Shown: positions 8,490 to 18,140, counted from the first letter of the stretch. The stretch is DNA of 64,000 nt from Acidovorax kalamii (GCF_002245625.1 NZ_NOIG01000009.1:186001-250000), one strand, 5' to 3'. Notes: a model not told the origin generated them from the sequence alone. Numbers and translations: made by a program.

Positions 8490-10187
8490 TCAGAACCGCT
8501 TCCAGGGGCCATCAGCGCCCGGTGCCGCCCTCTGCGCCGCGCGGGGCAGTGCCGGGGCCAGCCGCTGCGACGCCCCGGGCACAGCATGACCGGTGGCAGG
8601 GGCGGGGGCGGGTTGCTGTGCATCCGGCCCCAGGCGAAACACGGCCACGGCCTGCACCAGTTGCTGGGCCTGGTGGTTCAGGCTGTCGGCGGCGGCCGCC
8701 GCCTCTTCCACCAGGGCGGCGTTCTGCTGGGTCACCGTGTCCAGCTGGGTCACGGCTTCGTTGATCTGGCTGATGCCTGCGGTCTGCTCCTGCGTGGCGG
8801 TGGTGATGTCGCCAATTAGGTCCGCCACGCTGCGCACCTGGGCCACCAGGGTGTCCATGACCTGGCCGGCGTCGTTGACCAGCTCGCTGCCTTTTTCCAC
8901 CCGGCCCACGCTGTCCTCGATCAGGCCCTTGATTTCTTTGGCCGCTGCGGCACTGCGCTGGGCCAGGCTGCGCACCTCGCTGGCCACCACGGCAAAACCA
9001 CGGCCCTGTTCGCCCGCACGCGCCGCCTCCACCGCCGCGTTCAGCGCCAGGATGTTGGTCTGGAAGGCGATGCCATCGATCACGCCGATGATGTCGGAGA
9101 TGCGCTGGGAGGATGTGTTGATCTCGGCCATCGTGGCCACCACCTGCCCCACCACGCGGCCGCCATCGTGGGCCGCCGCGCTAGCGCTGCGTGCCAGCTC
9201 AACCGCCTGGCGCGAGACGTCGGCACTGCTTTGCACGGTGCTGGTCAGCTCTTCCATCGAGGCCGCCGTCTCCTCCAGGTTGCTGGCCTGCTCCTCGGTG
9301 CGCTGGGACAGGTCGGCATTGCCCACTGATATCTGCCCGGCGCCCGTGGCAATGCTGTCGCTGGCCTCACGCACCGTGCCCACCACGCTGCGCAGCGCGC
9401 GCTGCATGTCATGCATTGCGGCCACCACACTGCCCGCCCGGGCGCGCGAGGTATCGATGGGCAGGGACAAATCCCCGGCAGCGATGGCGTTGGCGGCCTG
9501 CGCCACGGCGGCCGGCTCTCCGCCCAGCGCGCGTGTGAGGCTGCGGGTCAGGGCCACACCAATTGCGAGCCCCACCAGGGCACCACCGGCCGTCAGGGAA
9601 ATCAGCAGCACGCGGATGCGGCTGTAGATAGTGTCCGTTTCGTCGTTGAGTGCCTTGGCATCGCCGCGCTTGCGCTCGACCAGCTTGCCCAGCAGGTCGT
9701 CCGCCTTGTCGGCCAAGGGGCGCACCGCGCGCATCTTGTCGGTGGAGGCACGGACATTGGCCAGTTCCTCCTCCTTGAGCAGCTCTGCGACCTGGTCAAG
9801 CCCGGCTGCGTAGTCGCGCAGCGCCGCAGCCGCATCGCGCGCCAGCGCCTTTCCGCCGTCGGAAACGAAGAACTGTGCCGAGCTATCCAGTTCTCCCGTC
9901 GCCTGCGACACGCTCTGGCTGGCGGCCTGCAGGTGGGTGGCCCTCTCTTGTTCCGACACAGACAGCAGCGCGCTGCGCATGGCCCTTCCGGCAGCCACAA
10001 GGTTGATGTTGGCTTCGGTGGCATGCAGCATGCCCGCGATCTCGCGCTCATACATCAGCTGGGCCAGATCGTTGATCTGGGACGATTTCTGGATACCGTT
10101 GATCCCGATCACCGCCCCTACGGCGGCAACGGCGAGAAACCCGCCAATCAGCTTGCTCCCCACCGGAAGCTTCTTGAACCATTCCAC
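8490..10187 (-). CDS. Methyl-accepting chemotaxis protein
   Basis: 565 aa, membrane chemoreceptor. The GTG at 10187 is preferred: it is preceded by AAAGGA and gives a short cytoplasmic tail (VEWFKKLPVGSKL) before the first membrane segment. A roughly 150-residue periplasmic four-helix-bundle sensor follows, then a second membrane segment (RVLLISLTAGGALVGLAIGVA) and a HAMP domain. The signalling domain carries the hairpin-tip block [20 protein letters not shown] and [19 protein letters not shown]. No C-terminal NWETF-type CheR tether is present. Ligand unknown; no che genes nearby. Confidence 0.93.
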   Translation of the reverse strand: MEWFKKLPVGSKLIGGFLAVAAVGAVIGINGIQKSSQINDLAQLMYEREIAGMLHATEANINLVAAGRAMRSALLSVSEQERATHLQAASQSVSQATGELDSSAQFFVSDGGKALARDAAAALRDYAAGLDQVAELLKEEELANVRASTDKMRAVRPLADKADDLLGKLVERKRGDAKALNDETDTIYSRIRVLLISLTAGGALVGLAIGVALTRSLTRALGGEPAAVAQAANAIAAGDLSLPIDTSRARAGSVVAAMHDMQRALRSVVGTVREASDSIATGAGQISVGNADLSQRTEEQASNLEETAASMEELTSTVQSSADVSRQAVELARSASAAAHDGGRVVGQVVATMAEINTSSQRISDIIGVIDGIAFQTNILALNAAVEAARAGEQGRGFAVVASEVRSLAQRSAAAAKEIKGLIEDSVGRVEKGSELVNDAGQVMDTLVAQVRSVADLIGDITTATQEQTAGISQINEAVTQLDTVTQQNAALVEEAAAAADSLNHQAQQLVQAVAVFRLGPDAQQPAPAPATGHAVPGASQRLAPALPRAAQRAAPGADGPWKRF

Positions 10188-10392
10188 GATGCCGTTTCCT
10201 TTGCTGTGTTCTTGTCGATGGCAAGACACCGTGGATGCATCGCGCCACAGCCACCCGGCGGCAGCTTGCGCCGCCGGGCCCGCAGACCTCCCCCCGACTC
10301 GGCGGGATTGTCCGGATGGGGCCCGGCCGCCGTCTACACGATTCGCGCAGTTGTCTGCATGTTTAACGCAAAAGTAACCTTCAGGCGTTTTT

Positions 10393-10418
10393 TTGACAGC
10401 TATTGACAGCTTGAGCTG
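10393..10418 (+). promoter_or_regulatory. TTGACAGC direct repeat upstream of araC-type gene
   Basis: TTGACAGC occurs at 10393 and again at 10403, exactly 10 bases apart, followed by the small palindrome CAGCTTGAGCTG (10407-10418). Direct repeats on one helix face are typical of AraC-family sites. TTGACA is also a perfect -35 hexamer, but no -10 at 16-18 bases is convincing. The element lies inside the longest possible reading frame of the regulator, which argues that translation starts downstream. Confidence 0.35.
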
Positions 10419-10542
10419 CTTGTACACTGCGCCACTCGGAAACTCCCTGCAGACCCCAGGGCTCACACCCGGCCATCTCCGGTTTCTCTCTTCCTGCCTT
10501 CAGCGGTATCACGCTCTGAACCCCACGTCCGCCCCGTCCCCT

Positions 10543-11517
10543 TTGCTGTTCGGCAACGACCGTTGCGCCACCTTCTCCGCCCCCGCAGCGTTCGGAGAAT
10601 CGGTCCTGCCCCTGTGGCCCAAGCTCCAGGATTGCGATGCCCAGCCACGGGACAACGCCTTTGCGGGCCAATCGGCCTCTGTGGTGCTGCCCGGCATGTC
10701 TGCCATTGCCGCCTCGTTCACGTCGCTGCGTGTGGCGGTGGCAGACAACACGCGCGCCTCCGTGTCCTTCAAGCTGGAAGGCCACAACGAGTTGCGGGTG
10801 CAGAACCAGAAGCTGGATTTGACTGGCCCCCGCTGCGTGTTCATTCCGGCAGGCTCCGGCCCTCAGGAAGCCGTTGGCCAGGGCCAGAACGTGCTCATGC
10901 TGCAGCTGGACCCCCAGGGACTGCACATGGCAGCGCGCGCACTGCGGGGACTGGAAGCGGGGAGCCCGGTCAACCTGGACCACGGGCGCGTCCGCCTCCT
11001 GACCTCGCAGATGGGTCCTTCTCTGGAGGCCCTGGCGCGGCACATCGGGGCCACCATCCATCTCCATCTGGACCAGCCGGATTTGCTGCACCGGCTGGGT
11101 TTCCAGGATTTTGTCCACCGCCAGCTGGTACTGCTGTTCCGGCCCGACTGGCTGACCGCCGAGTCCCGCCCGCCCCGGCCCGGCAGCCTGCGGGAACGCC
11201 TGGCCGTGGACAAGGTGTGCGATGCGATGCTGGCCGAGCCTGGGGCGCGCTTCACCCTCAGCGAGCTGGCCCAGCTGGGCTGCCTGTCGGTCCGGGCGCT
11301 GCAGTATGCGTTTCAGCACCGGTTCGGGCAGTCCCCCATGCAGTGGCTGCGCGACCAGCGGCTGGCGACGGCGCGCCAGCGCCTGCTTCAGGACAGCGCG
11401 GACAGCATCGCGCAGATTGCCATGGATTGCGGGTTTGCCAGCGCGAGCAGCTTTTCGGCGTTCTACCGTGAGCGCTACGGCGAGTCACCCGCCCAAAACC
11501 GCGCCCGAAGGGTCTGA
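10543..11517 (+). CDS. AraC-family transcriptional regulator
   Basis: About 324 aa if translation starts at TTG 10543. The open frame extends back to TTG 10393, but that part overlaps a promoter-like direct repeat and looks non-coding, so the start is uncertain. The C-terminal 100 residues are a classic AraC double helix-turn-helix: FTLSELAQLGCLSVRALQYAFQ, then SIAQIAMDCGFASASSFSAF and YRERYGESPAQNRAR. The N-terminal 200 residues resemble the AraC-binding-like domain of OruR/FeaR-type regulators. It is divergent from the chemoreceptor; targets unknown. Confidence 0.85.
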   Translation: MLFGNDRCATFSAPAAFGESVLPLWPKLQDCDAQPRDNAFAGQSASVVLPGMSAIAASFTSLRVAVADNTRASVSFKLEGHNELRVQNQKLDLTGPRCVFIPAGSGPQEAVGQGQNVLMLQLDPQGLHMAARALRGLEAGSPVNLDHGRVRLLTSQMGPSLEALARHIGATIHLHLDQPDLLHRLGFQDFVHRQLVLLFRPDWLTAESRPPRPGSLRERLAVDKVCDAMLAEPGARFTLSELAQLGCLSVRALQYAFQHRFGQSPMQWLRDQRLATARQRLLQDSADSIAQIAMDCGFASASSFSAFYRERYGESPAQNRARRV

Positions 11518-11521
11518 AACC

Positions 11522-11549
11522 GGCGGCCCATGCCCCTGGGGCAGCCGCC
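11522..11549. terminator. GC-rich hairpin between araC-type gene and ung
   Basis: Nested inverted repeats GGCGGC (11522-11527) / GCCGCC (11544-11549) and TGCCCC (11531-11536) / GGGGCA (11538-11543). It sits between two convergent stop codons. There is no T run, so termination is plausible but unproven. Confidence 0.4.
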
Positions 11550-11559
11550 CAGCAACGGC

Positions 11560-12276
11560 TCAGTAGCCGTGCTGCTCGCGGAACGCGCGCGCCTTGCCAA
11601 AGTGCCCGTTACCGATGAAGGGCACGGGCGGGCGCAGTGCCGACAGGGGCGAAGGGTGGTTGGAGGTGAGCACCAGATGCCCCCGGTCCTGCGGGATGAA
11701 GGCGCGCTTGGACTGCGCGTGCGAGCCCCAGAGCATGAACACCACCGGGCGCGGGCCTTCGGCCACATGGCGGATCACGGCATCGGTCAGTGCCTCCCAG
11801 CCTTTGCCTGCGTGGCTGGCGGGTTGGCCCTCTTCCACCGTGAGGCCGGTGTTGAGCAGCAGCACGCCGTTCTGGGCCCACTTCACCAGGCTGCCGCCCG
11901 GCGTGGGAAAGGGCGGGAACGGAACGCCCAGGTCGCGCTGCATTTCCTTGAAGATGTTCTGCAGCGAGGGCGGCAGGCGCACGCCGGGCGCCACAGAAAA
12001 CGCCAGCCCCTCGGCCTGGCCCCGGCCGTGGTACGGGTCCTGGCCCAGGATGACCACACGCACGGCGTCGGGCGGCGTCAGCTCCAGCGCACGCAGCGGC
12101 TGGGGCGGGAAAATCACCGCACCGGCGGCAAGCCGCGATTGCAGAAACGCCTGCAGCGCCTGGCCCCGCTCGCCCGCAAAGAAGGCGTCCACCAGGGGCT
12201 GCCAGCCGGGCGCCACGGGCCAGTGGGCCGGGTCCGCACTCTGGAGCTGGGTGGATGTCTGCACGGGTGAATTCAT
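11560..12276 (-). CDS. ung: Uracil-DNA glycosylase
   Basis: 238 aa, family 1 UDG, which removes uracil from DNA in base-excision repair. The water-activating motif GQDPYHG gives Asp80 and His83; the uracil-binding [13 protein letters not shown] follows, and the DNA-intercalation loop HPSPLS lies near residue 205. ATG 12276 is chosen; a TTG two codons upstream is possible. It is the last gene of the leftward trp cluster, 69 bases after trpC. Its upstream region is one of the dispersed ~58-bp repeats, which abuts the start codon. Confidence 0.96.
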   Translation of the reverse strand: MNSPVQTSTQLQSADPAHWPVAPGWQPLVDAFFAGERGQALQAFLQSRLAAGAVIFPPQPLRALELTPPDAVRVVILGQDPYHGRGQAEGLAFSVAPGVRLPPSLQNIFKEMQRDLGVPFPPFPTPGGSLVKWAQNGVLLLNTGLTVEEGQPASHAGKGWEALTDAVIRHVAEGPRPVVFMLWGSHAQSKRAFIPQDRGHLVLTSNHPSPLSALRPPVPFIGNGHFGKARAFREQHGY

Positions 12277-12334
12277 GGTCAAAATGGCCTTCTGCGCGCT
12301 ACAGGAAAGCGCAAGCAGCTATCAAAACAATAGT
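12277..12334 (-). repeat. Dispersed ~58-bp repeat, copy 2 (leader of ung)
   Basis: On the minus strand it runs ACTATTGTTTTGATAGCTGC, TTGCGC, GTAGCGCGCAGA and ends GGCCATTTTGACC directly before the ung ATG. It is one of the most regular of the eight copies. It fills nearly all of the trpC-ung gap, so it is probably transcribed as the ung 5' leader. Confidence 0.8.
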
Positions 12335-12345
12335 ATTCGACACAC

Positions 12346-13146
12346 TCACGCAAACAGCTTGGCCAGGGCGAGGCCCGGATCATCAGCGCGCATGAAGGCC
12401 TCGCCCACCAGGAAGGCGTGCACGCCCGCATCGCGCATGGTCTTCACATCGGCAGGCTTGAGGATGCCCGACTCGGTCACCAGCAAGCGGTCCGCAGGCA
12501 CATCCTTGAGCATGCCCAGGGTGGTGTCCAGCGTGACTTCAAACGTGCGCAGGTTGCGGTTGTTGATGCCCACCAGCGGGGTCTTGAGCTTGAGCGCGCG
12601 CTCCAGTTCGGCGCGGTCATGCACCTCCACCAGCACGGCCATGTCCAGGCTGCGGGCAATGGCCTCGAAGTCGGCCATCTGCGCGTCATCCAGGCAGGCG
12701 GCGATCAGCAGGATGGCATCGGCGCCCATGGCCCGCGATTCGTAGATCTGGTACGCATCGACCATGAAATCCTTGCGCAGCACCGGCAGCAAGGTGCTGG
12801 CGCGGGCCTGCTTGAGGTAGTCGGGCTGGCCCTGAAAGAACTGCCGGTCGGTCAGCACCGACAGGCAGGCTGCGCTGACCTTGCCGTCGCCTTCCATGTA
12901 GCTCTGGGCGATGTCTGCGGGCTCGAAGTTGGCACGCAGCACGCCCTTGCTGGGGCTGGCCTTCTTGACCTCGGCAATCACGGCCGCCTGGCCCTTGGCG
13001 ATCTTGGCGCGCAGCGCGCCTTCAAAGTCGCGCGTGAGCACGCGGCTCTCGGCATCGGCGCGCATGGCGTCAAAAGGCAGGCGCTTTTTGGCGGCGGCCA
13101 CTTCTTCGTGCTTGACGGCCACGATCTTGTTGAGGATGTCACTCAT
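12346..13146 (-). CDS. trpC: Indole-3-glycerol phosphate synthase
   Basis: 266 aa TIM barrel that closes the ring of carboxyphenylaminodeoxyribulose phosphate in tryptophan synthesis. Recognisable blocks: [16 protein letters not shown] (catalytic Lys region), [62 protein letters not shown] and LVTESGI. ATG 13146 gives the normal length. It is 25 bases downstream of trpD. Not fused to TrpF; trpF, trpB and trpA are not in the window. Confidence 0.97.
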   Translation of the reverse strand: MSDILNKIVAVKHEEVAAAKKRLPFDAMRADAESRVLTRDFEGALRAKIAKGQAAVIAEVKKASPSKGVLRANFEPADIAQSYMEGDGKVSAACLSVLTDRQFFQGQPDYLKQARASTLLPVLRKDFMVDAYQIYESRAMGADAILLIAACLDDAQMADFEAIARSLDMAVLVEVHDRAELERALKLKTPLVGINNRNLRTFEVTLDTTLGMLKDVPADRLLVTESGILKPADVKTMRDAGVHAFLVGEAFMRADDPGLALAKLFA

Positions 13147-13171
13147 GGGAAAACCTGGTTGGTTGTTGGGG

Positions 13172-14212
13172 TCACGCGGCAGCGCCGGCCAGCGCGTGCG
13201 TGCGCGTGACCATCTGCTCCAGCTTGGCCAGCGCCGCGCCCGATGCGATGGCGGCACGCGCCTTGGCCAGCCCTGCGGGCACCGAATCGACCACATTGGC
13301 CGCATACAGCGCCACACCGGCGTTCAGGCAGACGATGTCTTGTGCGGCCCCGGGCTCGCCCTTGAGCACGCCGATCAGCATCTCGCGCGACTGCTCGGGC
13401 GTTTCGACCTTGAGCGCGCGGTTGCTGGCCATGGACAGGCCGAAGTCCTCGGGGTGGATTTCGTATTCGGTGATCTGGCCGTTTTTCAGCTCGCCCACCA
13501 GCGTGGCGGCACCCAGGCTCACTTCGTCCATGCCGTCGCGGCCATAGACCACCAGGGCGTGCTCGGCGCCCAGGCGCTGCAGCGCACGCACCTGGATGCC
13601 CACGAGGTCGGGGTGGAACACGCCCATCAGGATGTTGGGGGCGCCGGCCGGGTTGGTCAGCGGGCCCAGGATGTTGAAGATGGTGCGCACGCCCAGTTCC
13701 TTGCGCACCGGGGCCACGTTCTTCATGGCGGGGTGGTGGTTGGGCGCGAACATGAAGCCGATGCCGACTTCAGCAATGCACTGGGCGATCTGCTCGGGTT
13801 TGAGGTTGATATGGATGCCCAGGGCTTCCATCACGTCGGCGCTGCCGCTTTTGCTCGACACGCCGCGCCCGCCGTGTTTGCTGACCTTGGCGCCTGCGGC
13901 GGCGGCCACAAACATCGAGCAGGTGGAGATGTTGAAGGTGTTGGCACCATCCCCGCCCGTGCCCACGATGTCCACCAAGTGCGTGCTGTCGGGCACGTGG
14001 ACCTTGGTGGAGAACTCGCGCATTACCTGGGCTGCGGCGGTGATTTCGCCGATGGTTTCCTTCTTTACGCGCAGGCCGGTGATGATGGCCGCTGTCATGA
14101 GGGGCGAGAGCTCGCCTTTCATGATGAGCCGCATCAGGTGCAGCATCTCATCGTGGAAGATTTCGCGGTGTTCGATGGTGCGCTGCAGCGCTTCCTGGGG
14201 GGTGATGGGCAT
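13172..14212 (-). CDS. trpD: Anthranilate phosphoribosyltransferase
   Basis: 346 aa. Joins anthranilate to PRPP, the second step of tryptophan synthesis. The glycine-rich PRPP loop is [18 protein letters not shown]. Downstream are [56 protein letters not shown] and the [13 protein letters not shown] signature. It lies 23 bases after the LysE-type exporter and before trpC. Confidence 0.97.
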   Translation of the reverse strand: MPITPQEALQRTIEHREIFHDEMLHLMRLIMKGELSPLMTAAIITGLRVKKETIGEITAAAQVMREFSTKVHVPDSTHLVDIVGTGGDGANTFNISTCSMFVAAAAGAKVSKHGGRGVSSKSGSADVMEALGIHINLKPEQIAQCIAEVGIGFMFAPNHHPAMKNVAPVRKELGVRTIFNILGPLTNPAGAPNILMGVFHPDLVGIQVRALQRLGAEHALVVYGRDGMDEVSLGAATLVGELKNGQITEYEIHPEDFGLSMASNRALKVETPEQSREMLIGVLKGEPGAAQDIVCLNAGVALYAANVVDSVPAGLAKARAAIASGAALAKLEQMVTRTHALAGAAA

Positions 14213-14235
14213 GACGGTGTCTCCTGGGGTGGCGG

Positions 14236-14901
14236 TCAGGCCGCCGGTTGATCAGTAAAGGCCAGCTTGAGTCCGAAGCCGATGAACATGGCGCCCGCCA
14301 CGCGGTCCAGCCAGTGCATGCCACGCTGGATGGCCGTGGCACGGCGCGCCATCCACGACGCAGCCAGCGCCCAGCCCATGTTGACAGGGATGGCATTGAT
14401 GTTGAACAGCACGCCCAGCAGCACAAAGGCCAGCGCCTTGTTGTCGGTGCCCGGCGCGATGAACTGCGGCACAAAGGCCAGGAAGAAGATGGCGACCTTG
14501 GGGTTGAGCACATTGGTCCAGAAGCCGCCGAGGAACACTTTGCGAAGCGGCGTGTGCGGCGCAGGGGCCGCCTGCGCAGCCGCCAGCGCGGCCGTGTTGC
14601 CACCATCAGCACCAGGCTTGGACAGCAGCATGCGCATGCCCATCCACATCAGGTAGGCCGCGCCGATCCACTTGAGCACCGTGAACGCCGTGGCCGAGGT
14701 GGCCAGCAGCGCGCCCACGCCCACGGCGGCCGCAAAGATGTGCACAAAACACCCGGCCGTGATGCCCAGCCCCGCCACGATACCCGCGCGTGTGCCGGAG
14801 CGCAGCGCGTTGGTCACGATGTAGAGCACATCGGGCCCGGGCGTGAGATTGAGCAGCCAGCCGGCCGCGATGAACATGAGCAGTTGATGAAGTTCGGGCA
14901 T
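14236..14901 (-). CDS. LysE/RhtB-family amino-acid exporter
   Basis: 221 aa with about six hydrophobic segments. The family signature [21 protein letters not shown] lies near the N-terminus, then [20 protein letters not shown] and a central PFAM LysE block ([20 protein letters not shown]). It probably exports an amino acid across the inner membrane. Placed inside the trp cluster, 8 bases after the DinB-like gene, it may relieve excess aromatic amino acid, but that is inference from context only. Confidence 0.9.
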   Translation of the reverse strand: MPELHQLLMFIAAGWLLNLTPGPDVLYIVTNALRSGTRAGIVAGLGITAGCFVHIFAAAVGVGALLATSATAFTVLKWIGAAYLMWMGMRMLLSKPGADGGNTAALAAAQAAPAPHTPLRKVFLGGFWTNVLNPKVAIFFLAFVPQFIAPGTDNKALAFVLLGVLFNINAIPVNMGWALAASWMARRATAIQRGMHWLDRVAGAMFIGFGLKLAFTDQPAA

Positions 14902-14909
14902 GGGTGTGT

Positions 14910-15416
14910 CTACCAGCGTCGGTCAGGTTCCAGGCGGTGCAGGAAGGTCGTCAGCGAGTCGCGCGGGGGCTGCACCGCATGCGCGGCCAGGATGCGCCCC
15001 GCCGCCCCCCGGTGGTAGGTGCCATGCACGACGAGGTGGTTCAGGATCTCGCTGCGCGACATGCGCCCCGTGTCGCCGTCGGTGAAGCGGAACGCCACCG
15101 GTTCGGCCAGCTGCGCATCATCCAGCCCGCCCACGTACTGCACATACCAGTCGTCCGACGCGCGCACGGCATCGCTCAGGGTGGCCAGCTCCGGCGTTGC
15201 ATCGGTGTTGGTGGCCCGGTAGGTGGTCTGGGGCAGGCCCTGCAGGTGGCTGGCAAAGATGCGGTCCACGACGTAGGTGTGGTTCAGGATGCGCACAAAC
15301 AGCCGGTAGTCGTCGGCAGGCAATGCGCCCTGCGATGCCGCGCCCAGTGCCAGCAGTTCCTGGTTGGCCCACCGCTTGTACTGAAAGAGCTGGGCCAGGC
15401 CCTGAGAGGCCGTCAT
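14910..15416 (-). CDS. DinB-family putative metal-dependent protein
   Basis: 168 aa. The DinB fold is a four-helix bundle with three metal-binding histidines. Here the candidates lie in [15 protein letters not shown] and the C-terminal [16 protein letters not shown]. The ATG at 15416 overlaps the trpG stop by 4 bases (ATGA), so it is coupled to trpG. DinB relatives include thiol-dependent transferases; substrate here is unknown. Its place between trpG and trpD is not explained by the pathway. Confidence 0.85.
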   Translation of the reverse strand: MTASQGLAQLFQYKRWANQELLALGAASQGALPADDYRLFVRILNHTYVVDRIFASHLQGLPQTTYRATNTDATPELATLSDAVRASDDWYVQYVGGLDDAQLAEPVAFRFTDGDTGRMSRSEILNHLVVHGTYHRGAAGRILAAHAVQPPRDSLTTFLHRLEPDRRW

Positions 15417-16000
15417 GCGCGCTGCTCCAGAAAGTTCTTGAGCATGGCGTGGCCGTGTTCGGTGAGGATGCTTTCGGGGTGGAACTGCACGCCTTCGATG
15501 GGCAGTGTCTTGTGGCGCACGCCCATGATCTCGCCGTCGTCGGTCCAGGCCGTCACCTCCAGCACCTCGGGGCAGGTGGCGCGCTCGATGGCCAGGGAGT
15601 GGTAGCGGTTGACAGTGAACTTCTCCGGCAACCCCGCGAACACGCCGTTTTGTGTGGTGGTGATGACGCTGGTCTTGCCGTGCATCAGCTCCTGCGCGCG
15701 GATGATGTTGCCGCCGAATGCTGCGCCAATGCTCTGATGCCCCAGGCACACACCCAGGATGGGCAGCTTGCCTGCAAAGTGCTGGATCGCGGCAACCGAG
15801 ATGCCGGCCTCGGCGGGCGAGCACGGGCCGGGCGAGATGACCAGGCGGTCGAGTTGCCCGGCATTCAGGCGCGCCTCGATCTCGGCCACGGTGATCTCGT
15901 CGTTGCGGAACACCTCCACCTCGGCGCCCAATTCACCAAAGTACTGGACGATGTTGTAGGTGAAGCTGTCGTAGTTATCGACCATCAAGAGTTTTGTCAT
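15413..16000 (-). CDS. trpG: Anthranilate synthase component II (glutamine amidotransferase)
   Basis: 195 aa class I glutamine amidotransferase that feeds ammonia to TrpE. The catalytic triad is visible: Cys85 in [10 protein letters not shown], and His174 and Glu176 in VQFHPES. The N-terminal [10 protein letters not shown] and the oxyanion block VISPGPCSP are standard. As in many proteobacteria it may also serve p-aminobenzoate synthesis. Its ATG overlaps the stop of the chorismate mutase gene by 4 bases. Confidence 0.97.
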   Translation of the reverse strand: MTKLLMVDNYDSFTYNIVQYFGELGAEVEVFRNDEITVAEIEARLNAGQLDRLVISPGPCSPAEAGISVAAIQHFAGKLPILGVCLGHQSIGAAFGGNIIRAQELMHGKTSVITTTQNGVFAGLPEKFTVNRYHSLAIERATCPEVLEVTAWTDDGEIMGVRHKTLPIEGVQFHPESILTEHGHAMLKNFLEQRA

Positions 16001-16344
16001 GCGGCGCTCCCGGCAGTGGCGGGCTCGCGCAGGCGGGCGAACTCGCGGTGTTCATAGGCAATGCAGGCCTCCATGAGGCTGCGGTAGATGGCTTCCATCA
16101 CGTCGGCATCGCCGCCTTCGGCAGCTGCACGCTCGCGCACCCGGTCCACGATGGCCTGGATGCGCGCTTCATCGCGCACCTGCTCTGCGCCTTGCTTGAT
16201 GCGCGCGGCCTGGGTCATGTAGCCCACGCGCTCGACCAGCAGGGGCACGAGCACATCGTCCAGAGCATTCACTTCGCGGCGCACGTCCTGCATGGTGGTG
16301 CAGTCCTTCACTCTGGCAATTGCCTTGGTTTCAGAGGATGTCAT
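15997..16344 (-). CDS. AroQ-type chorismate mutase
   Basis: 115 aa all-helical protein of the AroQ/PchB class that converts chorismate to prephenate, or acts as an isochorismate lyase. The N-terminal helix [20 protein letters not shown] carries the active-site Arg; [13 protein letters not shown] has the second-helix Lys, and the C-terminal helix contains [16 protein letters not shown]. It overlaps trpE by 4 bases (ATGA) and trpG by 4 bases. A chorismate-consuming enzyme between the two subunits of anthranilate synthase is notable. Confidence 0.9.
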   Translation of the reverse strand: MTSSETKAIARVKDCTTMQDVRREVNALDDVLVPLLVERVGYMTQAARIKQGAEQVRDEARIQAIVDRVRERAAAEGGDADVMEAIYRSLMEACIAYEHREFARLREPATAGSAA

Positions 16345-17840
16345 TCCAGCCCCTCCTCGACCAACTCGGCGGCGCGCAGCAGCGCGCGGGCCTTGTGTTC
16401 GGTTTCTTTCCACTCCAGTTCAGGCACCGAATCGGCCACCACACCCGCGGCGGCCTGCACATAGAGCGTGCCGTTCTTGATGATGCCGGTGCGGATGGCA
16501 ATGGCCACGTCCATGTCCCCCGCGTAGCTCAGGTAGCCACAGGCGCCACCATACAGACCGCGCTTGGTGGGCTCCAGCTGGTCGATGAGCTCCATCGCGT
16601 GCACCTTGGGCGCGCCCGTCAGCGTGCCTGCGGGGAAGGTGGCCTTGAGCACGTCCATGCTGGTCATGCCATCGTTCAAGATGCCTTCCACGTTGCTCAC
16701 GATGTGCATCACGTGGCTGTAGCGCTCCACCGCGAAGGCTTCGGTCACCTTCACGGTGCCGGTCTTGGCGATGCGGCCGATGTCGTTGCGCGCCAGGTCG
16801 ATCAGCATCACGTGCTCGGCACGCTCCTTGGGGTCGTTGATGAGCTCGACCTCGGTGGCCTTGTCCTTCTCGGGCGTAGCACCGCGCGGGCGGGTGCCCG
16901 CCAGGGGGCGGATGGTGACCTTGGTACCTTCGTCGGTTTTCTCCTGGCGCACCAGGATCTCGGGGCTCGCGCCCACCACATGGAAGTCGCCGAAGTCGTA
17001 GAAGTACATGTACGGCGAGGGGTTCAGCGAACGCAGCGCGCGGTACAGCGACAGGGGCGACTCGGTGTAGCGCTTGTGGATGCGCTGGCCCACCTGCACC
17101 TGCATGAAGTCACCGGCGGCGATCAGCTCCTTGGCGCGGTGCACGGCAGCCAGATAGTCGGCCTTGGCAAAGTCGCGCTGGGCGGGGTGGCTTTCGGTGG
17201 CCTTCACAACGGGGGCGCTTACCGAATACTTGAGCTGCTCTTTCAGCTCGCGCAGGCGCTTCTTGGCGCGGGTGTAGGCCTCGGGCTGGGCCGGGTCGGC
17301 ATACACGATGAGGTAGAGCTTGCCCGAGAGGTTGTCGATGACCGCCAGCTCCTCGCACTGCAGCAGCAGGATGTCGGGGCAGCCCAGGGTGTCTGGCGGG
17401 CAGGTGGTTTCGAGCTTTTTCTCGATGTAGCGCACCGCGTCATAGCCAAAGTAGCCCGCCAGGCCGCCGCAAAAACGCGGCAGGCCGGGGCGCAGGGCCA
17501 CCTTGAAACGCTTTTGGTAATCGGCGATGAAGTCGAGCGGATTGCCCTGGGCGGTCTCGACCACCTGGCCGTCCGTCACGACCTCGGTTTTGGCCTGCGC
17601 CCCAAAGCCGCTGGCCCGCAGCAGCGTGCGCGCAGGCAGGCCAATGAAGCTGTAGCGCCCGAAGCGCTCGCCGCCCACCACGGATTCGAGCAGGAAGCTG
17701 TGCTTGCCGCCGTCCTTGGTGTGCGCCAGCTTGAGGTAGAGCGAGAGCGGGGTTTCCAGGTCCGCAAAGGCCTCGACCATGAGCGGGATGCGGTTGTAGC
17801 CTTCGCTGGCCAGGCTTTTGAATTCAAGTTCTGTGATCAC
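16341..17840 (-). CDS. trpE: Anthranilate synthase component I
   Basis: 499 aa. Converts chorismate and ammonia to anthranilate, the committed step to tryptophan. The N-terminal feedback region has the TPLSLYLKL/LLESV pair of elements that bind tryptophan. The C-terminal chorismate-binding domain shows IRPLAGTRPRG, ELINDPKERAEHVMLIDLARN, HIVSNVEG, FPAGTLTGAPKVHAME and YGGACGYLSYAGDMD. The start is taken as GTG 17840 (VITELEFKSLA) with an upstream GGGAG; the longer frame to 17918 lacks family character. Confidence 0.96.
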   Translation of the reverse strand: MITELEFKSLASEGYNRIPLMVEAFADLETPLSLYLKLAHTKDGGKHSFLLESVVGGERFGRYSFIGLPARTLLRASGFGAQAKTEVVTDGQVVETAQGNPLDFIADYQKRFKVALRPGLPRFCGGLAGYFGYDAVRYIEKKLETTCPPDTLGCPDILLLQCEELAVIDNLSGKLYLIVYADPAQPEAYTRAKKRLRELKEQLKYSVSAPVVKATESHPAQRDFAKADYLAAVHRAKELIAAGDFMQVQVGQRIHKRYTESPLSLYRALRSLNPSPYMYFYDFGDFHVVGASPEILVRQEKTDEGTKVTIRPLAGTRPRGATPEKDKATEVELINDPKERAEHVMLIDLARNDIGRIAKTGTVKVTEAFAVERYSHVMHIVSNVEGILNDGMTSMDVLKATFPAGTLTGAPKVHAMELIDQLEPTKRGLYGGACGYLSYAGDMDVAIAIRTGIIKNGTLYVQAAAGVVADSVPELEWKETEHKARALLRAAELVEEGLE

Positions 17841-18064
17841 GGGGAGAGCTCCCAGCTGTCGCAGCGCGTGTCCCTGTGCAGTAGAAAGGGGCGCTGCGGT
17901 CCATTCAATCGGCCTCACCGCGTCGGGGTGGAGGCCACGGGTGCACGCTGGGGCGACGTCGGCCCAGGTGCCATCAGGCGTTCAAAGCGACAGGCTGACG
18001 CCAGGGCCAGGCTCCCCGGTCGCTGCAACCTGTGATGAACACGTGGTGAATGAACATGGGCCAA
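17841..18064 (-). other. Probable long leader of the trp cluster
   Basis: The 365 bases between trpE (GTG 17840) and the divergent chalcone-isomerase-like gene (ATG 18206) hold no gene. If the promoter at 18065-18073 is right, the transcript has about a 215-base untranslated leader. I did not find a leader peptide with tandem Trp codons, nor a clear terminator with a T run, so attenuation is not demonstrated. Confidence 0.35.
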
Positions 18065-18106
18065 AGTGTAGCAAAGCTTTTTTGGCGGCCCGATTTGACG
18101 GGCCGC
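18065..18106 (-). promoter_or_regulatory. trpE: Extended -10 promoter of trpE with an overlapping inverted repeat
   Basis: On the minus strand TGCTACACT (18073-18065) is a good extended -10. Just upstream, GCGGCCCG (18085-18092) and CGGGCCGC (18099-18106) form a perfect 8-base inverted repeat with a 6-base centre. The repeat covers the place where the -35 would lie, so a bound regulator could block or replace -35 contact. Inferred from sequence alone. Confidence 0.4.
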
Positions 18107-18140
18107 AAGGCCGAGATCGCACAACCGCTCGAAAACCCTG

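Noticed and set aside
18085..18106. Intrinsic terminator in front of trpE
   Set aside because: The stem is good, but on the leftward strand it is followed by A, not T; on the rightward strand the T run precedes the stem.
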